DNA of 43,742 bases from assembly GCA_913063125.1 (NCBI GenBank), contig CAJXZM010000034.1, forward strand, positions 1-43,742, written 5' to 3'. Positions within the stretch are counted from its first letter, which is position 1. Every line of letters starts with the position of its first letter. Shown here piece by piece: positions 9,663 to 19,566 of the stretch. The notes under the pieces are model-generated. The model had not been told where the DNA came from, did no database searches, and saw only the letters and a list, made by a program, of their open reading frames with translations. A program made the translations under genes and the position numbers. This DNA comes from an uncultured Gammaproteobacteria bacterium. GTDB lineage: Bacteria; Pseudomonadota; Gammaproteobacteria; Pseudomonadales; Ketobacteraceae.

Positions 9663-12617
9663 TTGCCGTTAACGCCATTCACCCAAAAACCAACAATCTA
9701 TCGAGCGCTACTGCTATGCCTATTCATAGTGTGTGGCTCCCTTAATGCCAAACAGCTACAACCCATAAACATCCATAACTATGCGTTAGAGGCGACTGAA
9801 ACAAACATCACCGCCAACAATATTGAATTTTTACGGGACCCCAACGATATATTTGCACTCGCTAAGATTCATAGCCGTGACGATTGGCAATCCCCACCCC
9901 AAAAGGACATAAATCTTGGTTATACACAAGACACCCTTTGGTTACGCTTACACATTAATAACGTAAAGTTCAGTTATTACAACCCCTTATTACAGATCGC
10001 CAATGCCCGACTCGATCACATCGAAGTGTACCGAACCACTGATGGCAACCATTTCAATCACCTTTACACTACGGGCGATCGCTTAGCTTTCAATACTCGC
10101 CCCATAAACCACCCCAACTTCTTATTCCCTCTACATATCCCAGAAAAAACATCGACCTATATTTACTTACGTATCCGAAGTGATAGTGTCATGCAAATCC
10201 CTATCCATTTATGGGATGAACGTTACTTTCTATCACAAGACAGGTACCACACATTTAGCCAAGGCCTATTTTTTGGCACCATGGCAGTAATGCTGTGCTA
10301 CAACCTTTTCCTTAGTATCGCGACCAGAAGAAAAGCTTATCTTTCCTATTCGGCATACATCGCAACAAGTACCCTGCTGATATCTGCAATTAATGGTTAT
10401 GGCTATGAAATGCTCTGGCCAAATTCTGTTTGGTTTCAAGACAAAAGCTCCGCCATATTCTTAGCCTGCACATCCGCCAGCGTACAAGTATTCTCCATTC
10501 ATTTTGTTGGATTGCAGGCACTATCAAAACAATTATTGCGCGTTCAAAAAGGCTGGTTAGTCGTCAATATTGGCGCCATAGCACTTTCTCTACTACTTCC
10601 CCATCAAATGGTTGTATTACCATTAATATGTTTGCTCATTGTAACGGCCATCCTAAGTTACGGCTTTGGTCTCTTCATGTTGTTTGAAAATAACACCGCC
10701 GCACGCTATTACGTTATTGGTTGGAGTAGCCTTATAGTTTGCTCCGCATTTCTTACTCTTAATAAATTGGGGGTTATTCCTTATACTCCCTTTGCTATTT
10801 ACCTTACTCAACTTGGCATGTGTGTTGAAATCGTACTGTTTTCATTTGCTCTCGCAGAACAAATAAACATAAACAATCGATCTCTCAACGTAGCAAAACA
10901 ACACGCTCAAAGAAATGAAGCTATCGCCCAAGAAGAACACCAAAAATTAATAGAAGTAGAAATAAAAGCCAACCAAACAGAAATTGAAGCCCATACTATT
11001 GCCTCCCAAGCGCAAGCGCATATTGCAGCAAATACAGATTTTTTAGCCACGATGAGTCATGAAATACGCACCCCAATGAACGGCGTGATTGGCATGGCGG
11101 ATTTATTAAGAACAACACGCCTGACAGACAAACAAAAACGTTACGTAGACACGATCTACCATTCAGGTGAAGCCTTAATCGCCATCATTAACGACATACT
11201 GGATTTATCTAAAATCGATGCAGGGAAGATGTCCCTAGAAAACTCCGAGTTCAATATCGATGAATTGATGGATCAATGTATGTCGGTTTTTGCACTAAAA
11301 GCCAATGAAGATGAGATCGAGTACTTTGGCGTTGTTAGCACTGACACCCCTAAAGCACTTATTGGCGATACCACCCGCCTTCGTCAAATTATTCTCAACC
11401 TTCTTAGCAATGCCTTTAAGTTCACGGAAAAAGGTAGAGTCACACTAACCATCGAACTTGACCCTGCTCCTGACTCTAGTCGTTGTGATCTACTAACAAG
11501 CAACCAAAACCAGCTGCGATTCTCGATTACCGACACTGGCATTGGTATTCAGCAAGACAAACTTGACGTTATTTTTAATGCTTATCAACAAGAAGATTCA
11601 AGTACAACGCGTATTTACGGCGGGACAGGCCTTGGCCTGTCTATTTGTAAAAAAATTGCTGAAGATATAATGGGCGGAGAAATCGGAGTCCACAGCACGA
11701 TAAACCAAGGCTCGACTTTCTGGTTTTCTATTTCATTACCGTACATTTCAAGCAGTACTATCGCCCCTATTGAAAAACCCGAGGGTAGAAAATATCGCAT
11801 ACTGGTTGCTGATTTTAATACACCCTTCTCCCAACTAATACAACATCAAGCTGACGAGTTCAATATCCCCATTGAAATACATCAATCATCAACGGACTTT
11901 ATTGCTGCATTGAAAAAATCAACACTGGATGAAGGCCTAATCCTGTGCATTGGCGAAGGGTTTAAGCCCTCTTCACAAGCAGCGCTTCAAGAACAAATTT
12001 CATTACCACCGTACAATACTGTACCCGGCATCATTATTGCTCCCGCGATTAAAACACCACTTACGACAGCAATGGCTTTTCTAGAGCGCCCAATAACAAC
12101 ACCGCAAATAAGCCGCTGGTTTCACACTCATATTTATGGAAAAAACAATCATAAAAAACAATCATCTGTCGCTACCAAGCAATTATTCGGCACCCAAATA
12201 TTGGTGGCAGAAGACAACATCGTGAACCAACTCGTCATTCGTTCAATGCTCGAGAGTTTGGGGGCAAATATCTATATTGTTGAAAATGGCGAGGATGCGG
12301 TCAATCACTACAGAGAACATCACTCGCTGTACGACTTAATTTTGATGGATTGTGAAATGCCTGTAATGGATGGCTACGATGCCGCCAGAGAGATTCACAA
12401 AACAGCAAAACAACTGGGACTCGACTCCCCCCTCATCATCGCATTAAGTGCCCATGTACTGGCAGAACACCGTAAAAAAGCAAAAGACTCCGGTATGCAA
12501 GACTTTATTAGTAAGCCCGTTATGCGCGGTAAACTTGCCACTTGCCTTGAAAGAAACTTGCCCAAAAAAGATTGGAATGGTTTTGTCCATCCCAGCCTGA
12601 AAAAACAAGATACCTAA
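9663..12617 (+). CDS. 7TMR-DISM hybrid histidine kinase with receiver domain, 984 aa
   Basis: Membrane hybrid sensor kinase. A signal segment (residues 12-30) precedes a periplasmic 7TMR-DISM extracellular domain (about 35-190), a seven-helix DISM membrane region (about 200-400) and a short coiled coil (405-455). The HisKA H-box MSHEIRTPMN has H466; the HATPase domain shows LLSNAFKFTEKG, ITDTGIGI and GTGLGLSI. A degenerate receiver without the phospho-aspartate follows (about 715-830). The final true receiver (about 845-965) has acceptor D896 in LILMDCEMPVMDG and K in SKPV. The start is TTG at 9663, set by AGGGGGT just upstream; a TATACT box at 9631 may be the -10. The ligand class for DISM domains is thought to include carbohydrates. 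No HPt or regulator partner is adjacent. Confidence 0.93.
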   Translation: MPLTPFTQKPTIYRALLLCLFIVCGSLNAKQLQPINIHNYALEATETNITANNIEFLRDPNDIFALAKIHSRDDWQSPPQKDINLGYTQDTLWLRLHINNVKFSYYNPLLQIANARLDHIEVYRTTDGNHFNHLYTTGDRLAFNTRPINHPNFLFPLHIPEKTSTYIYLRIRSDSVMQIPIHLWDERYFLSQDRYHTFSQGLFFGTMAVMLCYNLFLSIATRRKAYLSYSAYIATSTLLISAINGYGYEMLWPNSVWFQDKSSAIFLACTSASVQVFSIHFVGLQALSKQLLRVQKGWLVVNIGAIALSLLLPHQMVVLPLICLLIVTAILSYGFGLFMLFENNTAARYYVIGWSSLIVCSAFLTLNKLGVIPYTPFAIYLTQLGMCVEIVLFSFALAEQININNRSLNVAKQHAQRNEAIAQEEHQKLIEVEIKANQTEIEAHTIASQAQAHIAANTDFLATMSHEIRTPMNGVIGMADLLRTTRLTDKQKRYVDTIYHSGEALIAIINDILDLSKIDAGKMSLENSEFNIDELMDQCMSVFALKANEDEIEYFGVVSTDTPKALIGDTTRLRQIILNLLSNAFKFTEKGRVTLTIELDPAPDSSRCDLLTSNQNQLRFSITDTGIGIQQDKLDVIFNAYQQEDSSTTRIYGGTGLGLSICKKIAEDIMGGEIGVHSTINQGSTFWFSISLPYISSSTIAPIEKPEGRKYRILVADFNTPFSQLIQHQADEFNIPIEIHQSSTDFIAALKKSTLDEGLILCIGEGFKPSSQAALQEQISLPPYNTVPGIIIAPAIKTPLTTAMAFLERPITTPQISRWFHTHIYGKNNHKKQSSVATKQLFGTQILVAEDNIVNQLVIRSMLESLGANIYIVENGEDAVNHYREHHSLYDLILMDCEMPVMDGYDAAREIHKTAKQLGLDSPLIIALSAHVLAEHRKKAKDSGMQDFISKPVMRGKLATCLERNLPKKDWNGFVHPSLKKQDT

Positions 12618-12633
12618 AGCTTCTGTATGTTAA

Positions 12634-13695
12634 CTACAACTCTCGACTTTCCCCAAATGCTAATACCTGAAACTGATCAGAACTGACGTTATGTTTTTTT
12701 AACGCCACGCTTAAATCGACCTCTGGCTGCCCTACCTTTTCATAGGTTAACTGGAAGGTGCCAAAGTGCATCGATATACTGTTAGCAGAGTGTAGATCCA
12801 TATGAGCAAGTACCGCCTCTTCCGGGTTTAAATGAACCGCCTTCATAAACCACCTCGGCTCATAGGCACCTATCGGTAGCAATGAAAGGTAAAAGTCTCC
12901 AAAACGCTTATGTGTATCACCAAAATGTGGCCCATAGCCGGTGTCACCGGCGAAATAAATTGGACCTTTAGAGCTTTCAATAACAAATCCGCCCCACAAC
13001 GTTTTCATTTGATCGGAAATACCTCGCCCAGACCGGTGGCGAGTCTCAACAAAGGTAAATGTCGTACCTTTATGTGTGACACTTTGGTTCCAATCAAGAT
13101 CCTTAAATTGCCCTAACCCTTCATCTGAAAACAACCCTCCATTACCTAACCCAGAAATAATAAGCGGCTCATTCCCTTGTTGCTGTCGATAGAGTTTTTT
13201 AAGTGTCTCTATGTCGAGATGGTCATAGTGATTATGGCTAATTAACACTACATCAATCGGAGGTAGTGCGTCTAAAGCCACTCCTGGCAACCGTACCCGT
13301 GCTGGCCCCGCCCAGCTAAAGGGGCTTGCTCGGTTTGCATAAATGGGGTCCGTTAATATATTCAGATTGTCGACTTGCACCAAAAAAGAAGAGTGGTTAA
13401 TAAAAGTCACTCGCAGAGCTTCACTACGTTCCAGCATCGGACTAACAACGGAAGAATCATTTTCAACCCAATCCGGCCATGATTCTTTGTAAAACTGAAA
13501 ACGCGTGAATAACTTAACAATATCCCAGGGGGCTTTGTCACTTTTAATATGGTTCGAAAACACGGACCCATCAAAATTCTGACTTACTCCCCCTCGATAA
13601 ATAGGGGCAGAAGTACAAGCATTAAGGCCTGCAACAATCAATATGAACAAAGTAATAATGAAAAAGGATTTTTTATTCAGTAGTTTCTTGAGCAT
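12634..13695 (-). CDS. Metallo-beta-lactamase-fold hydrolase, lipoprotein (NAPE-PLD/UlaG-like)
   Basis: Zinc-dependent hydrolase of 353 aa. The metal motif HxHxDH reads HNHYDHLD at residues 154-161 (H154, H156, D158, H159). Further ligands are plausible at ETRHRSG and FAGDTGYG, and the C-terminal NPEEAVLAHMDL and SMHFGTF segments are typical of the N-acylphosphatidylethanolamine phospholipase D-like branch. The N-terminus is a lipoprotein signal with a lipobox ending at C27 (LNAC), so it is membrane-anchored and faces the periplasm. It is convergent with the hybrid kinase, with only 16 bases between stops. The substrate is unknown; phospholipids are a guess from the family name. Confidence 0.88.
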   Translation of the reverse strand: MLKKLLNKKSFFIITLFILIVAGLNACTSAPIYRGGVSQNFDGSVFSNHIKSDKAPWDIVKLFTRFQFYKESWPDWVENDSSVVSPMLERSEALRVTFINHSSFLVQVDNLNILTDPIYANRASPFSWAGPARVRLPGVALDALPPIDVVLISHNHYDHLDIETLKKLYRQQQGNEPLIISGLGNGGLFSDEGLGQFKDLDWNQSVTHKGTTFTFVETRHRSGRGISDQMKTLWGGFVIESSKGPIYFAGDTGYGPHFGDTHKRFGDFYLSLLPIGAYEPRWFMKAVHLNPEEAVLAHMDLHSANSISMHFGTFQLTYEKVGQPEVDLSVALKKHNVSSDQFQVLAFGESREL

Positions 13696-13746
13696 GAAGC
13701 AGTCTCACTCTATAGGATTTCGCCTTATGCTACATGAGCTTACCCC

Positions 13747-15933
13747 CTAATGGCGAGCCCCTAATTGTTTATCAACTCCCTCCAGCGCTCTATCAAAAAA
13801 CAGGGTTGTATCCAATATAGACATCGATAGATCTCCAGAACGTAATTTATCGGCAAGGTCCCCCTTAGCATAAACACCCGCACGAGCTCCGATACGGTTC
13901 ACCAATACCAAAGTATCACTATAGCTGAGCACTGTTGCAATGCGGCTTTTGGAAACAACGCCCTCTTCCACCGACTCAACCCAGGTGTTAGCGAACAGCT
14001 GATCCACTACCTCTTGAAATTGATCAACTGACTGTCCGCCAGTTTTCGCAAAATCTTCAGGATCAATATACTCTTCTTCCATGACTTCCATTTCTGGCAA
14101 GGGTAACCCTCCTATACTAATGGTCGAAGCACCAACACTAGAAGGCATAGAAAGAATACGCCGCAATTTGTCTAATGATTCATTGGCACTCTCATTACCG
14201 CCCTCATTACTACCCTGGCTACTATCCTGTTTATTACCTAGTGACGGGGTCCCATACAACGTAACCAGTTCACTAACCCGCCCCAAAAGAACATCAATAT
14301 CTTTGGTCTCTTTTCCCGTAACAACACCAAGAAGCTGGTTCTCGACATCAACCACTTTTCTCCATTCCGGACTATTTTGATGAAAGCTTTTCAGATTAAC
14401 CATCAACACAACAGGTTTCCAAGTAGCCTCAACAAACAGTAAAAAACCACTCGGCAATGTTTCTTTCGGGAATTTTTGAGCGATATAATCATCCGTTTTA
14501 CTTATGGCTTCTTCTTTTTGAAAACGTGCCTTCTCAGTGCTAATTAAGCGTCCCTCTATTAACTTTGATCGGCGTTTCTCTGCTTTATTAAATAAATCCA
14601 TATCCTCAATGCATTCATCCACTGCCTGATAATCATCCGTAAAACGCTGATTCAGCGTCTCAAGAATAGAAGCAACTTTGTTATAAACCGAATCCCTTTT
14701 CCCATCAAGCGAAGGTGTCCATTTAATACAGGTACTCCAAAGCGTATCAAACAAAACCTGAAGAGGATTCCTCGCATCAAACATAAAATACGGATCATTG
14801 ATCGCCACCCAGACAAAAGGGATCCGCATATGATCCAGAAGCATCTTTATGCCAGGGTGAATATGTGTTTCCTGATCAAGGTAAACAAACATCATTGAAA
14901 GTAGATTCAACGTATCAACGCTTTCTAACACTAGCCCACAATCATGAAGATCAAGCACCTGCTGAACCTGAAAAGCTAGCGAAGGTACATCCTCATCAAT
15001 AGGAAGATACATCTCACTGTCGAAAATTTGGCCATCGGAAAAACCATCTAGAGAAAATTCTGGTAACGGAAATATCTCTAACATACCTTCGGCAAGAACC
15101 TCTCCTTCTAGAAGAGGTAATCCAGGGTCCACAGAAATCAAATATCCCAATGGCTGGCAGCCTTCTCTTGCCGCCTTCACATACCCCGACACAATGGACA
15201 ACACCGATAATGAATCCAATTCGGCACCATCACTCATGTCATTCAAAATACCTTTCCTTTTAATAATTGACGCCTCTCTCGCATACTCATCTTCATAACG
15301 AAAAGCAACATCCTCATCGCTAAGTTCTGGCAAATGCAACCCCACCACCCCTTGCTCTGTTTGTCTAAGCAGCTCTTCATATTCTGAACTAAGGGTGCTC
15401 AACAATATGGCAAGCAATGGAATTTTCTCATTATCATCCAAATCCAGTGTATGTATGGACACAGAGATATAACGCGCCAAATTTTCAGGGTTTATTGGGT
15501 TATACGCAATTGAGAGATGATGTTTATAGCGTTGTTCTAGGTGATATGTGAGCCTAGCTAATGCCACACCATTTTCGACTTTCATGATGCCTACATATTT
15601 ATCAACAATCCGCTGCTTACCTTGAGTTACCGAACATATCCGGTTCTCACTGGATTCTACTTTTAAACTAACGCTGCGTTGTTTATCCGTCTTTGCTAAG
15701 TTTTTAAACCCCATTTCAATCAAACAAAAAATACTCGCGAAAAGTTTCGTCTTTTGTCCGAAAATCCTCTCTGCGGATTTTGCTGAAATATCCTCTATAG
15801 CAACCCCTTCCAACTCCGTTTTTTTCTTAGCCACATCCATATACATCGTCATCATGGACTTATTTAATATATGACTCAGATAATTCTTTGCATGCTCAAA
15901 AGCATTATTTGCTGACAATGTTTTTTCAGTCAT
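13747..15933 (-). CDS. DUF1631-like cytoplasmic protein, 728 aa
   Basis: Large acidic soluble protein without signal or membrane segments. The C-terminal 80 residues (VLSYSDTLVLVNRIGARAG onward, ending LFFDRALEGV) resemble the end of DUF1631 proteins, where a small barrel-like domain precedes an FDRAL motif. The first 650 residues are mostly helical, with a charged stretch and a low-complexity Ser/Asn/Glu insert near residue 575. I do not recognise any catalytic motif. It stands alone, between the hydrolase (-) and a divergent gene. DUF1631 proteins are of unknown function in gammaproteobacteria, and the assignment here rests only on the C-terminus. Confidence 0.7.
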   Translation of the reverse strand: MTEKTLSANNAFEHAKNYLSHILNKSMMTMYMDVAKKKTELEGVAIEDISAKSAERIFGQKTKLFASIFCLIEMGFKNLAKTDKQRSVSLKVESSENRICSVTQGKQRIVDKYVGIMKVENGVALARLTYHLEQRYKHHLSIAYNPINPENLARYISVSIHTLDLDDNEKIPLLAILLSTLSSEYEELLRQTEQGVVGLHLPELSDEDVAFRYEDEYAREASIIKRKGILNDMSDGAELDSLSVLSIVSGYVKAAREGCQPLGYLISVDPGLPLLEGEVLAEGMLEIFPLPEFSLDGFSDGQIFDSEMYLPIDEDVPSLAFQVQQVLDLHDCGLVLESVDTLNLLSMMFVYLDQETHIHPGIKMLLDHMRIPFVWVAINDPYFMFDARNPLQVLFDTLWSTCIKWTPSLDGKRDSVYNKVASILETLNQRFTDDYQAVDECIEDMDLFNKAEKRRSKLIEGRLISTEKARFQKEEAISKTDDYIAQKFPKETLPSGFLLFVEATWKPVVLMVNLKSFHQNSPEWRKVVDVENQLLGVVTGKETKDIDVLLGRVSELVTLYGTPSLGNKQDSSQGSNEGGNESANESLDKLRRILSMPSSVGASTISIGGLPLPEMEVMEEEYIDPEDFAKTGGQSVDQFQEVVDQLFANTWVESVEEGVVSKSRIATVLSYSDTLVLVNRIGARAGVYAKGDLADKLRSGDLSMSILDTTLFFDRALEGVDKQLGARH

Positions 15934-16288
15934 GAATGGGTCTCAATAGCAGGTATAAACAGTCGCTCTCTATGTCATTAGTTTAGACCGCGAACCTTTA
16001 TTTTCCACGAATGTATGTTATTTGATCAAAGAAATACCCCAATATTACTACCGCCTGCATACTAGTGGCCTTTGAAAACCCCACCTATACCATGAATCCC
16101 TCTGGCACCGCCCTCTACAGCCAACATTTGCGCACTGATAAAGCGCTAAACTTGACCCGTTAGAACTCCTAACAGATTCCACATATTGTGCTTTATTTAG
16201 CCCAGTGTATGGCATACCAATTGCCGTTTTTGCCCTTATCTATCAACACTCAAATAACAATAATTCAATATATTCTTGGGACAAAAAA
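15934..16288. other. Intergenic region, divergent genes, 355 bases
   Basis: It separates the DUF1631-like gene (-) from the lipoprotein hydrolase (+). A small inverted repeat GTTAG-5 nt-CTAAC lies at 16159-16173, and a TTGACC that could be a -35 lies at 16152, but no matching -10 is visible. An upstream in-frame ATG at 16205 extends the hydrolase frame but gives no signal peptide at the true N-terminus. Nothing else was recognised. Confidence 0.4.
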
Positions 16289-17152
16289 ATGAAAATATCA
16301 CACCCGCTAATTCGCTGTACCTGGGTTTTGTTCAGTGCACTACTATTAACCGCCTGTAAAGATGCCCCTCCTGAAGGACCTGCAGCAGAAGGGCCTTACT
16401 CATTGTGCTCCTACAAAAATAATCTAGACGCCGAAGGTTATGCATCAGCACGTTTATCCTACCCCTGCGAGCTCGATTCAGAGTTGCTACCAGCGATTAC
16501 GCTTACAGGAGGCTACACCAACATTAAAGAACAAATGTATTGGCTAGCTGACCACCTTACCCGTCATGGATACATTGTGCTTAGCGTTACACCCAATAAT
16601 ATTTTTGGCAGCGTTTCCTTTTGGGAACAAGCACACCAGGATGCATTTTATCAGTTGTTAAATGAAAATCAGCGACCCGAAAGCCCAGTGGCGAATAGGA
16701 TTGATATAGAGCGCATTGCATTAGCCGGATACTCCAACGGTGGTGGCGGTGCACTAGAAGTAGCCAATACACTCGGAAACGAAGTGCATTCTGTCGTTGG
16801 TATGGCACCTTATATCCCCATTATTGGTGCCAGTGTATTCGACAACCTCAGTGCTAATACATTGCTATTAGCAGGCAATTTGGATTTTACTGCATTCCCC
16901 CCACTGATCAAATCAACACACAATGACCTATCAGAGGGGCCATTAAGGTTCTACGCTGAATTCAACTGGGTCTCACATTTTGATTGGATAGCCTTAGGCC
17001 GTCAGCACAATAAGTTCAAAGGTATTATTTTATCTTGGTTAGACATGAGTTTAAAAGGGTCTAATCAATATGAAAGTTATCTAGTGGGTGAGGAACATCA
17101 GGAACACATTGATGTAGGTTGGTATAAAGAATATTTGTGGAATGACTTTTAA
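16289..17152 (+). CDS. Alpha/beta-hydrolase lipoprotein (dienelactone hydrolase/PET-hydrolase-like fold)
   Basis: Secreted, lipid-anchored serine hydrolase of 287 aa. Starting at ATG 16289 gives a classical lipoprotein signal with lipobox LLTAC (C23). The nucleophile elbow is GYSNGG with S149; an acidic residue in LLAGNLDFTAFP and a histidine near the C-terminus (NWVSHFDW) would complete the triad. The TLTGGYTNIKEQ segment supplies an oxyanion-hole region similar to chlorophyllase and dienelactone-hydrolase relatives. The substrate is an ester or similar and cannot be narrowed. It is a single-gene unit followed 33 bases later by a strong terminator. Confidence 0.85.
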   Translation: MKISHPLIRCTWVLFSALLLTACKDAPPEGPAAEGPYSLCSYKNNLDAEGYASARLSYPCELDSELLPAITLTGGYTNIKEQMYWLADHLTRHGYIVLSVTPNNIFGSVSFWEQAHQDAFYQLLNENQRPESPVANRIDIERIALAGYSNGGGGALEVANTLGNEVHSVVGMAPYIPIIGASVFDNLSANTLLLAGNLDFTAFPPLIKSTHNDLSEGPLRFYAEFNWVSHFDWIALGRQHNKFKGIILSWLDMSLKGSNQYESYLVGEEHQEHIDVGWYKEYLWNDF

Positions 17153-17184
17153 GCATCAACATATCGATAAACAATCCATACGAT

Positions 17185-17226
17185 AAAAATCTTGGTACAT
17201 GTGATGACGCATCTACCAAGATTTTT
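17185..17226 (+). terminator. Rho-independent terminator after the hydrolase gene
   Basis: A perfect 13-bp inverted repeat, AAAAATCTTGGTA (17185-17197) and TACCAAGATTTTT (17214-17226), encloses a 16-base loop and runs into a T tract (to 17227). It lies 33 bases after the stop codon of the lipoprotein hydrolase. The A-tract on the other arm means it could also act on the minus strand. Confidence 0.85.
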
Positions 17227-17518
17227 TCCTTTAATTTCATTAACGCGGCCTGGACAACCAAATATGTCGGGTGCCAACAAGTGGATATCCCAATTAAGCT
17301 CGGCGTTAGATTTCATATACTCATTCTGATGATATCCAGTCCAAATAAGAGGTTGATTTGAATAAGCATTCTCTGTAATCCGAGGAAACAACTACTAGCT
17401 CACAATTTGAGTACAACAGTAGAGTTGATTACTTTTTAGCTAGACTCAGCGCACAGTAGACAAGCCTCGATTCACACTACTATGTCAATCAACAACCACC
17501 ACGCCTGGTAATCTGTTT
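17227..17518. other. Intergenic stretch with nothing recognised
   Basis: The remainder of the 366-base gap between the hydrolase and the next lipoprotein gene. Minus-strand open frames exist here (for example 17149-17391) but run through the terminator, lack a Shine-Dalgarno and have no protein-like composition. No promoter was convincing. Confidence 0.4.
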
Positions 17519-18403
17519 GTGAAACTTCACCGTATACTACTGTTACCAATATTTGGCCTACTGGTTTGCCTACAGAGCGCCTGTTCAATCAATGTACCGA
17601 TAGTACTTGAGGTTTCGAGCATAGAAAGCGAATCTATTATGCCCGCTTATAACAAAGTCGTTATCCAGGTTCCTAACCAAATCAGCTCAAAGGTACACTC
17701 CGAGCGCGGGCTCTTAGCCGTCGGTGCCGTTAACGAGTGGAACCTAATGGTAGGGCAAGCATTGGAGGCCTCCCTTGTCCCCTTCTTTGAACGTTACTTT
17801 GATAATGTAGAAATACAACTCGGCGGCAATCAAGAAGAATGTGATGACTGTAGCCTCATCGTTCGCCCTAGAGTAGAAGACATTTTGGTTTCAGCCGTAA
17901 TGATGCAGGCGGAAATCACCTTAAAAATGGATATTTTTGACTCGCTAAACCGTCCTTTGTTTACCTTCTCCGCAATTGGTGAATCTAGCTTTTTTGGTGT
18001 TGATAGAATTGGTATTGGCCTGGTCAGCTTATGGGTTCCATTAGTCAGCACCGTGTTGGGAGAGTCCGTCATATCCCACTCAGCTGAAGCCGCCTTTAAT
18101 AATGCTTATAAAAAATTGGGGGTAAAAATAGAAAAAGAGTTACACAATGGGAAACTAGCACGAGTCTGGTTGCCAAAAGAATTACAACGTAAACAGGCAT
18201 ATGGTCGCTATGAATACGCCGCCGAGCGTACCGCCAAGCATAAAGGTTGTAACTTAACGTCAGACGGATTGCAGTTATCTAAAAAAAGCGGCTACGTAGA
18301 GTATTACAACGCCTACTGCTGGGGACAGGATGTTTTTCAAATCCGCTGTGAATACGGTAATTGCGCCGCTAGATCAACGGATATGATTGTTGAGAGAATG
18401 TGA
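17519..18403 (+). CDS. Unknown lipoprotein, 294 aa
   Basis: Starts with GTG, giving a lipoprotein signal with lipobox LQSAC (C22). The next in-frame ATG would remove the signal, so GTG is kept although the Shine-Dalgarno is weak. The mature part has an alternating beta pattern (YNKVVIQVPNQ, SLIVRPRVEDILV, QAEITLKMDIFD) and a glycine-rich amphipathic stretch (FFGVDRIGIGLVSLWVPLV). That organisation is reminiscent of lipoproteins that pair with outer-membrane or envelope assemblies. A C-terminal cysteine-containing segment (QIRCEYGNCAAR) may form a disulphide. I do not recognise the family. It is monocistronic, with no close partner on the same strand. Confidence 0.8.
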   Translation: MKLHRILLLPIFGLLVCLQSACSINVPIVLEVSSIESESIMPAYNKVVIQVPNQISSKVHSERGLLAVGAVNEWNLMVGQALEASLVPFFERYFDNVEIQLGGNQEECDDCSLIVRPRVEDILVSAVMMQAEITLKMDIFDSLNRPLFTFSAIGESSFFGVDRIGIGLVSLWVPLVSTVLGESVISHSAEAAFNNAYKKLGVKIEKELHNGKLARVWLPKELQRKQAYGRYEYAAERTAKHKGCNLTSDGLQLSKKSGYVEYYNAYCWGQDVFQIRCEYGNCAARSTDMIVERM

Positions 18404-18538
18404 TATTAAAGGACTAAGGTTACCCACCCCCGTTTTCTTTACACTATTCTGATGCCTCAAAATACCGTTTGAACAGGTATTTATCTTCAATATATGTATT
18501 CGACAGCCTATTGCGCCTTATTAATAATTCAGTAATAA

Positions 18539-19462
18539 CTATGTACAGAACTCATCGTTAGAATAGACATCCCCCTGTAAAATTGGCTCCTCCAAGAAAT
18601 GCTGTTGCATAAAATCACGCAAACATTTTGCCTTCGCATTTAATAATTTGCCACTAGGCCATACAGTAAATATGTCTCGAACTGGACCATTCCAAGGAGT
18701 GAGTATTTGCCGCAACACCCCTTTATTCAATTCATCGTTGACCTCACTAATAGGTAACAACGCTATACCTATAGCATCACAAGCAAGTTGGCTAGCAAAA
18801 CGAAGATCATTTACTGACGTTGTATATTTAGGGTGTAGCTCTACCTGTTGTTGCGTCTTATTATTAGTTAATTTCCATGCAGAAAAATTATGAACGCCTA
18901 TTATACGATGTTGATGCAAATCATCCAGAGTAGATGGCACACCCTGCAATAATAGATACTCTGGCGAAGCGACAAGTATGGTACTTATTTTACCTAGGCG
19001 TTGTTGATATAATAGAGAATCATTTTGTGGACCTATTCGTATCGCAATATCTGCCTGTGCGCTTATTACATCTTCTGTGGTGTTATTTAATTGAAGATCC
19101 AAATCGATATCAGGATAGGCTCGAATAAATGCAGACCATGCGGGCTGTAATAATCCTAAAGAAATATTAGTAGGTGCTAAGACTTTTAATCGACCACTGA
19201 GCTGATGTTGATCCGCATTAAGAAACTTTGACGTTGTTTCAAATTGCTGCACCAAGTCCGCATAAGCCTGAAAGTAAACCTCCCCCTCTTGAGTCAAATT
19301 AAACTGCCTAGCAGAGCGGTATATCAGTTGACTTCCAATATGAGCTTCCAATTTTTGCAAACGACGAGTCACAGTTGCCGCGGGCAATTGCAATTGCTTA
19401 GCCGCTGCAGCTAACCCCCTGAATTGAACGATATGTATAAATAAAGCGATGTCATCTATCAT
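18539..19462 (-). CDS. LysR-family transcriptional regulator, 307 aa
   Basis: N-terminal winged helix-turn-helix (residues 1-60: LFIHIVQFRGLAAAAKQLQLPAATVTRRL in outline) followed by a LysR substrate-binding domain (about 90-295). The length is standard for the CrgA/DsdC-like branch. It is divergent from the small ABM-DUF2798-RidA operon with a 104-base shared region. By the usual LysR arrangement it probably controls that operon and itself; the co-inducer is unknown. Confidence 0.92.
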   Translation of the reverse strand: MIDDIALFIHIVQFRGLAAAAKQLQLPAATVTRRLQKLEAHIGSQLIYRSARQFNLTQEGEVYFQAYADLVQQFETTSKFLNADQHQLSGRLKVLAPTNISLGLLQPAWSAFIRAYPDIDLDLQLNNTTEDVISAQADIAIRIGPQNDSLLYQQRLGKISTILVASPEYLLLQGVPSTLDDLHQHRIIGVHNFSAWKLTNNKTQQQVELHPKYTTSVNDLRFASQLACDAIGIALLPISEVNDELNKGVLRQILTPWNGPVRDIFTVWPSGKLLNAKAKCLRDFMQQHFLEEPILQGDVYSNDEFCT

Positions 19463-19566
19463 AATTGCAAATATGGAATCTAAGGTTACATTAATGCCTG
19501 TATTTCAATAAACAGTAATTCTATAGACTTATTCAACATTATTAAACACAGTAAAAGTAGGTATTT
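19463..19566. promoter_or_regulatory. Divergent control region of the LysR gene and the ABM operon
   Basis: The only non-coding DNA between the LysR gene (-) and its divergent neighbour (+). It is AT-rich and holds several candidate T-N11-A motifs, but a single operator cannot be chosen by eye. The call rests on gene arrangement. Confidence 0.45.

Noticed and set aside
17061..17391. Minus-strand frames of 66 and 80 aa after the lipoprotein hydrolase
   Set aside because: They run through a strong 13-bp terminator and overlap the hydrolase gene, with no start signal.
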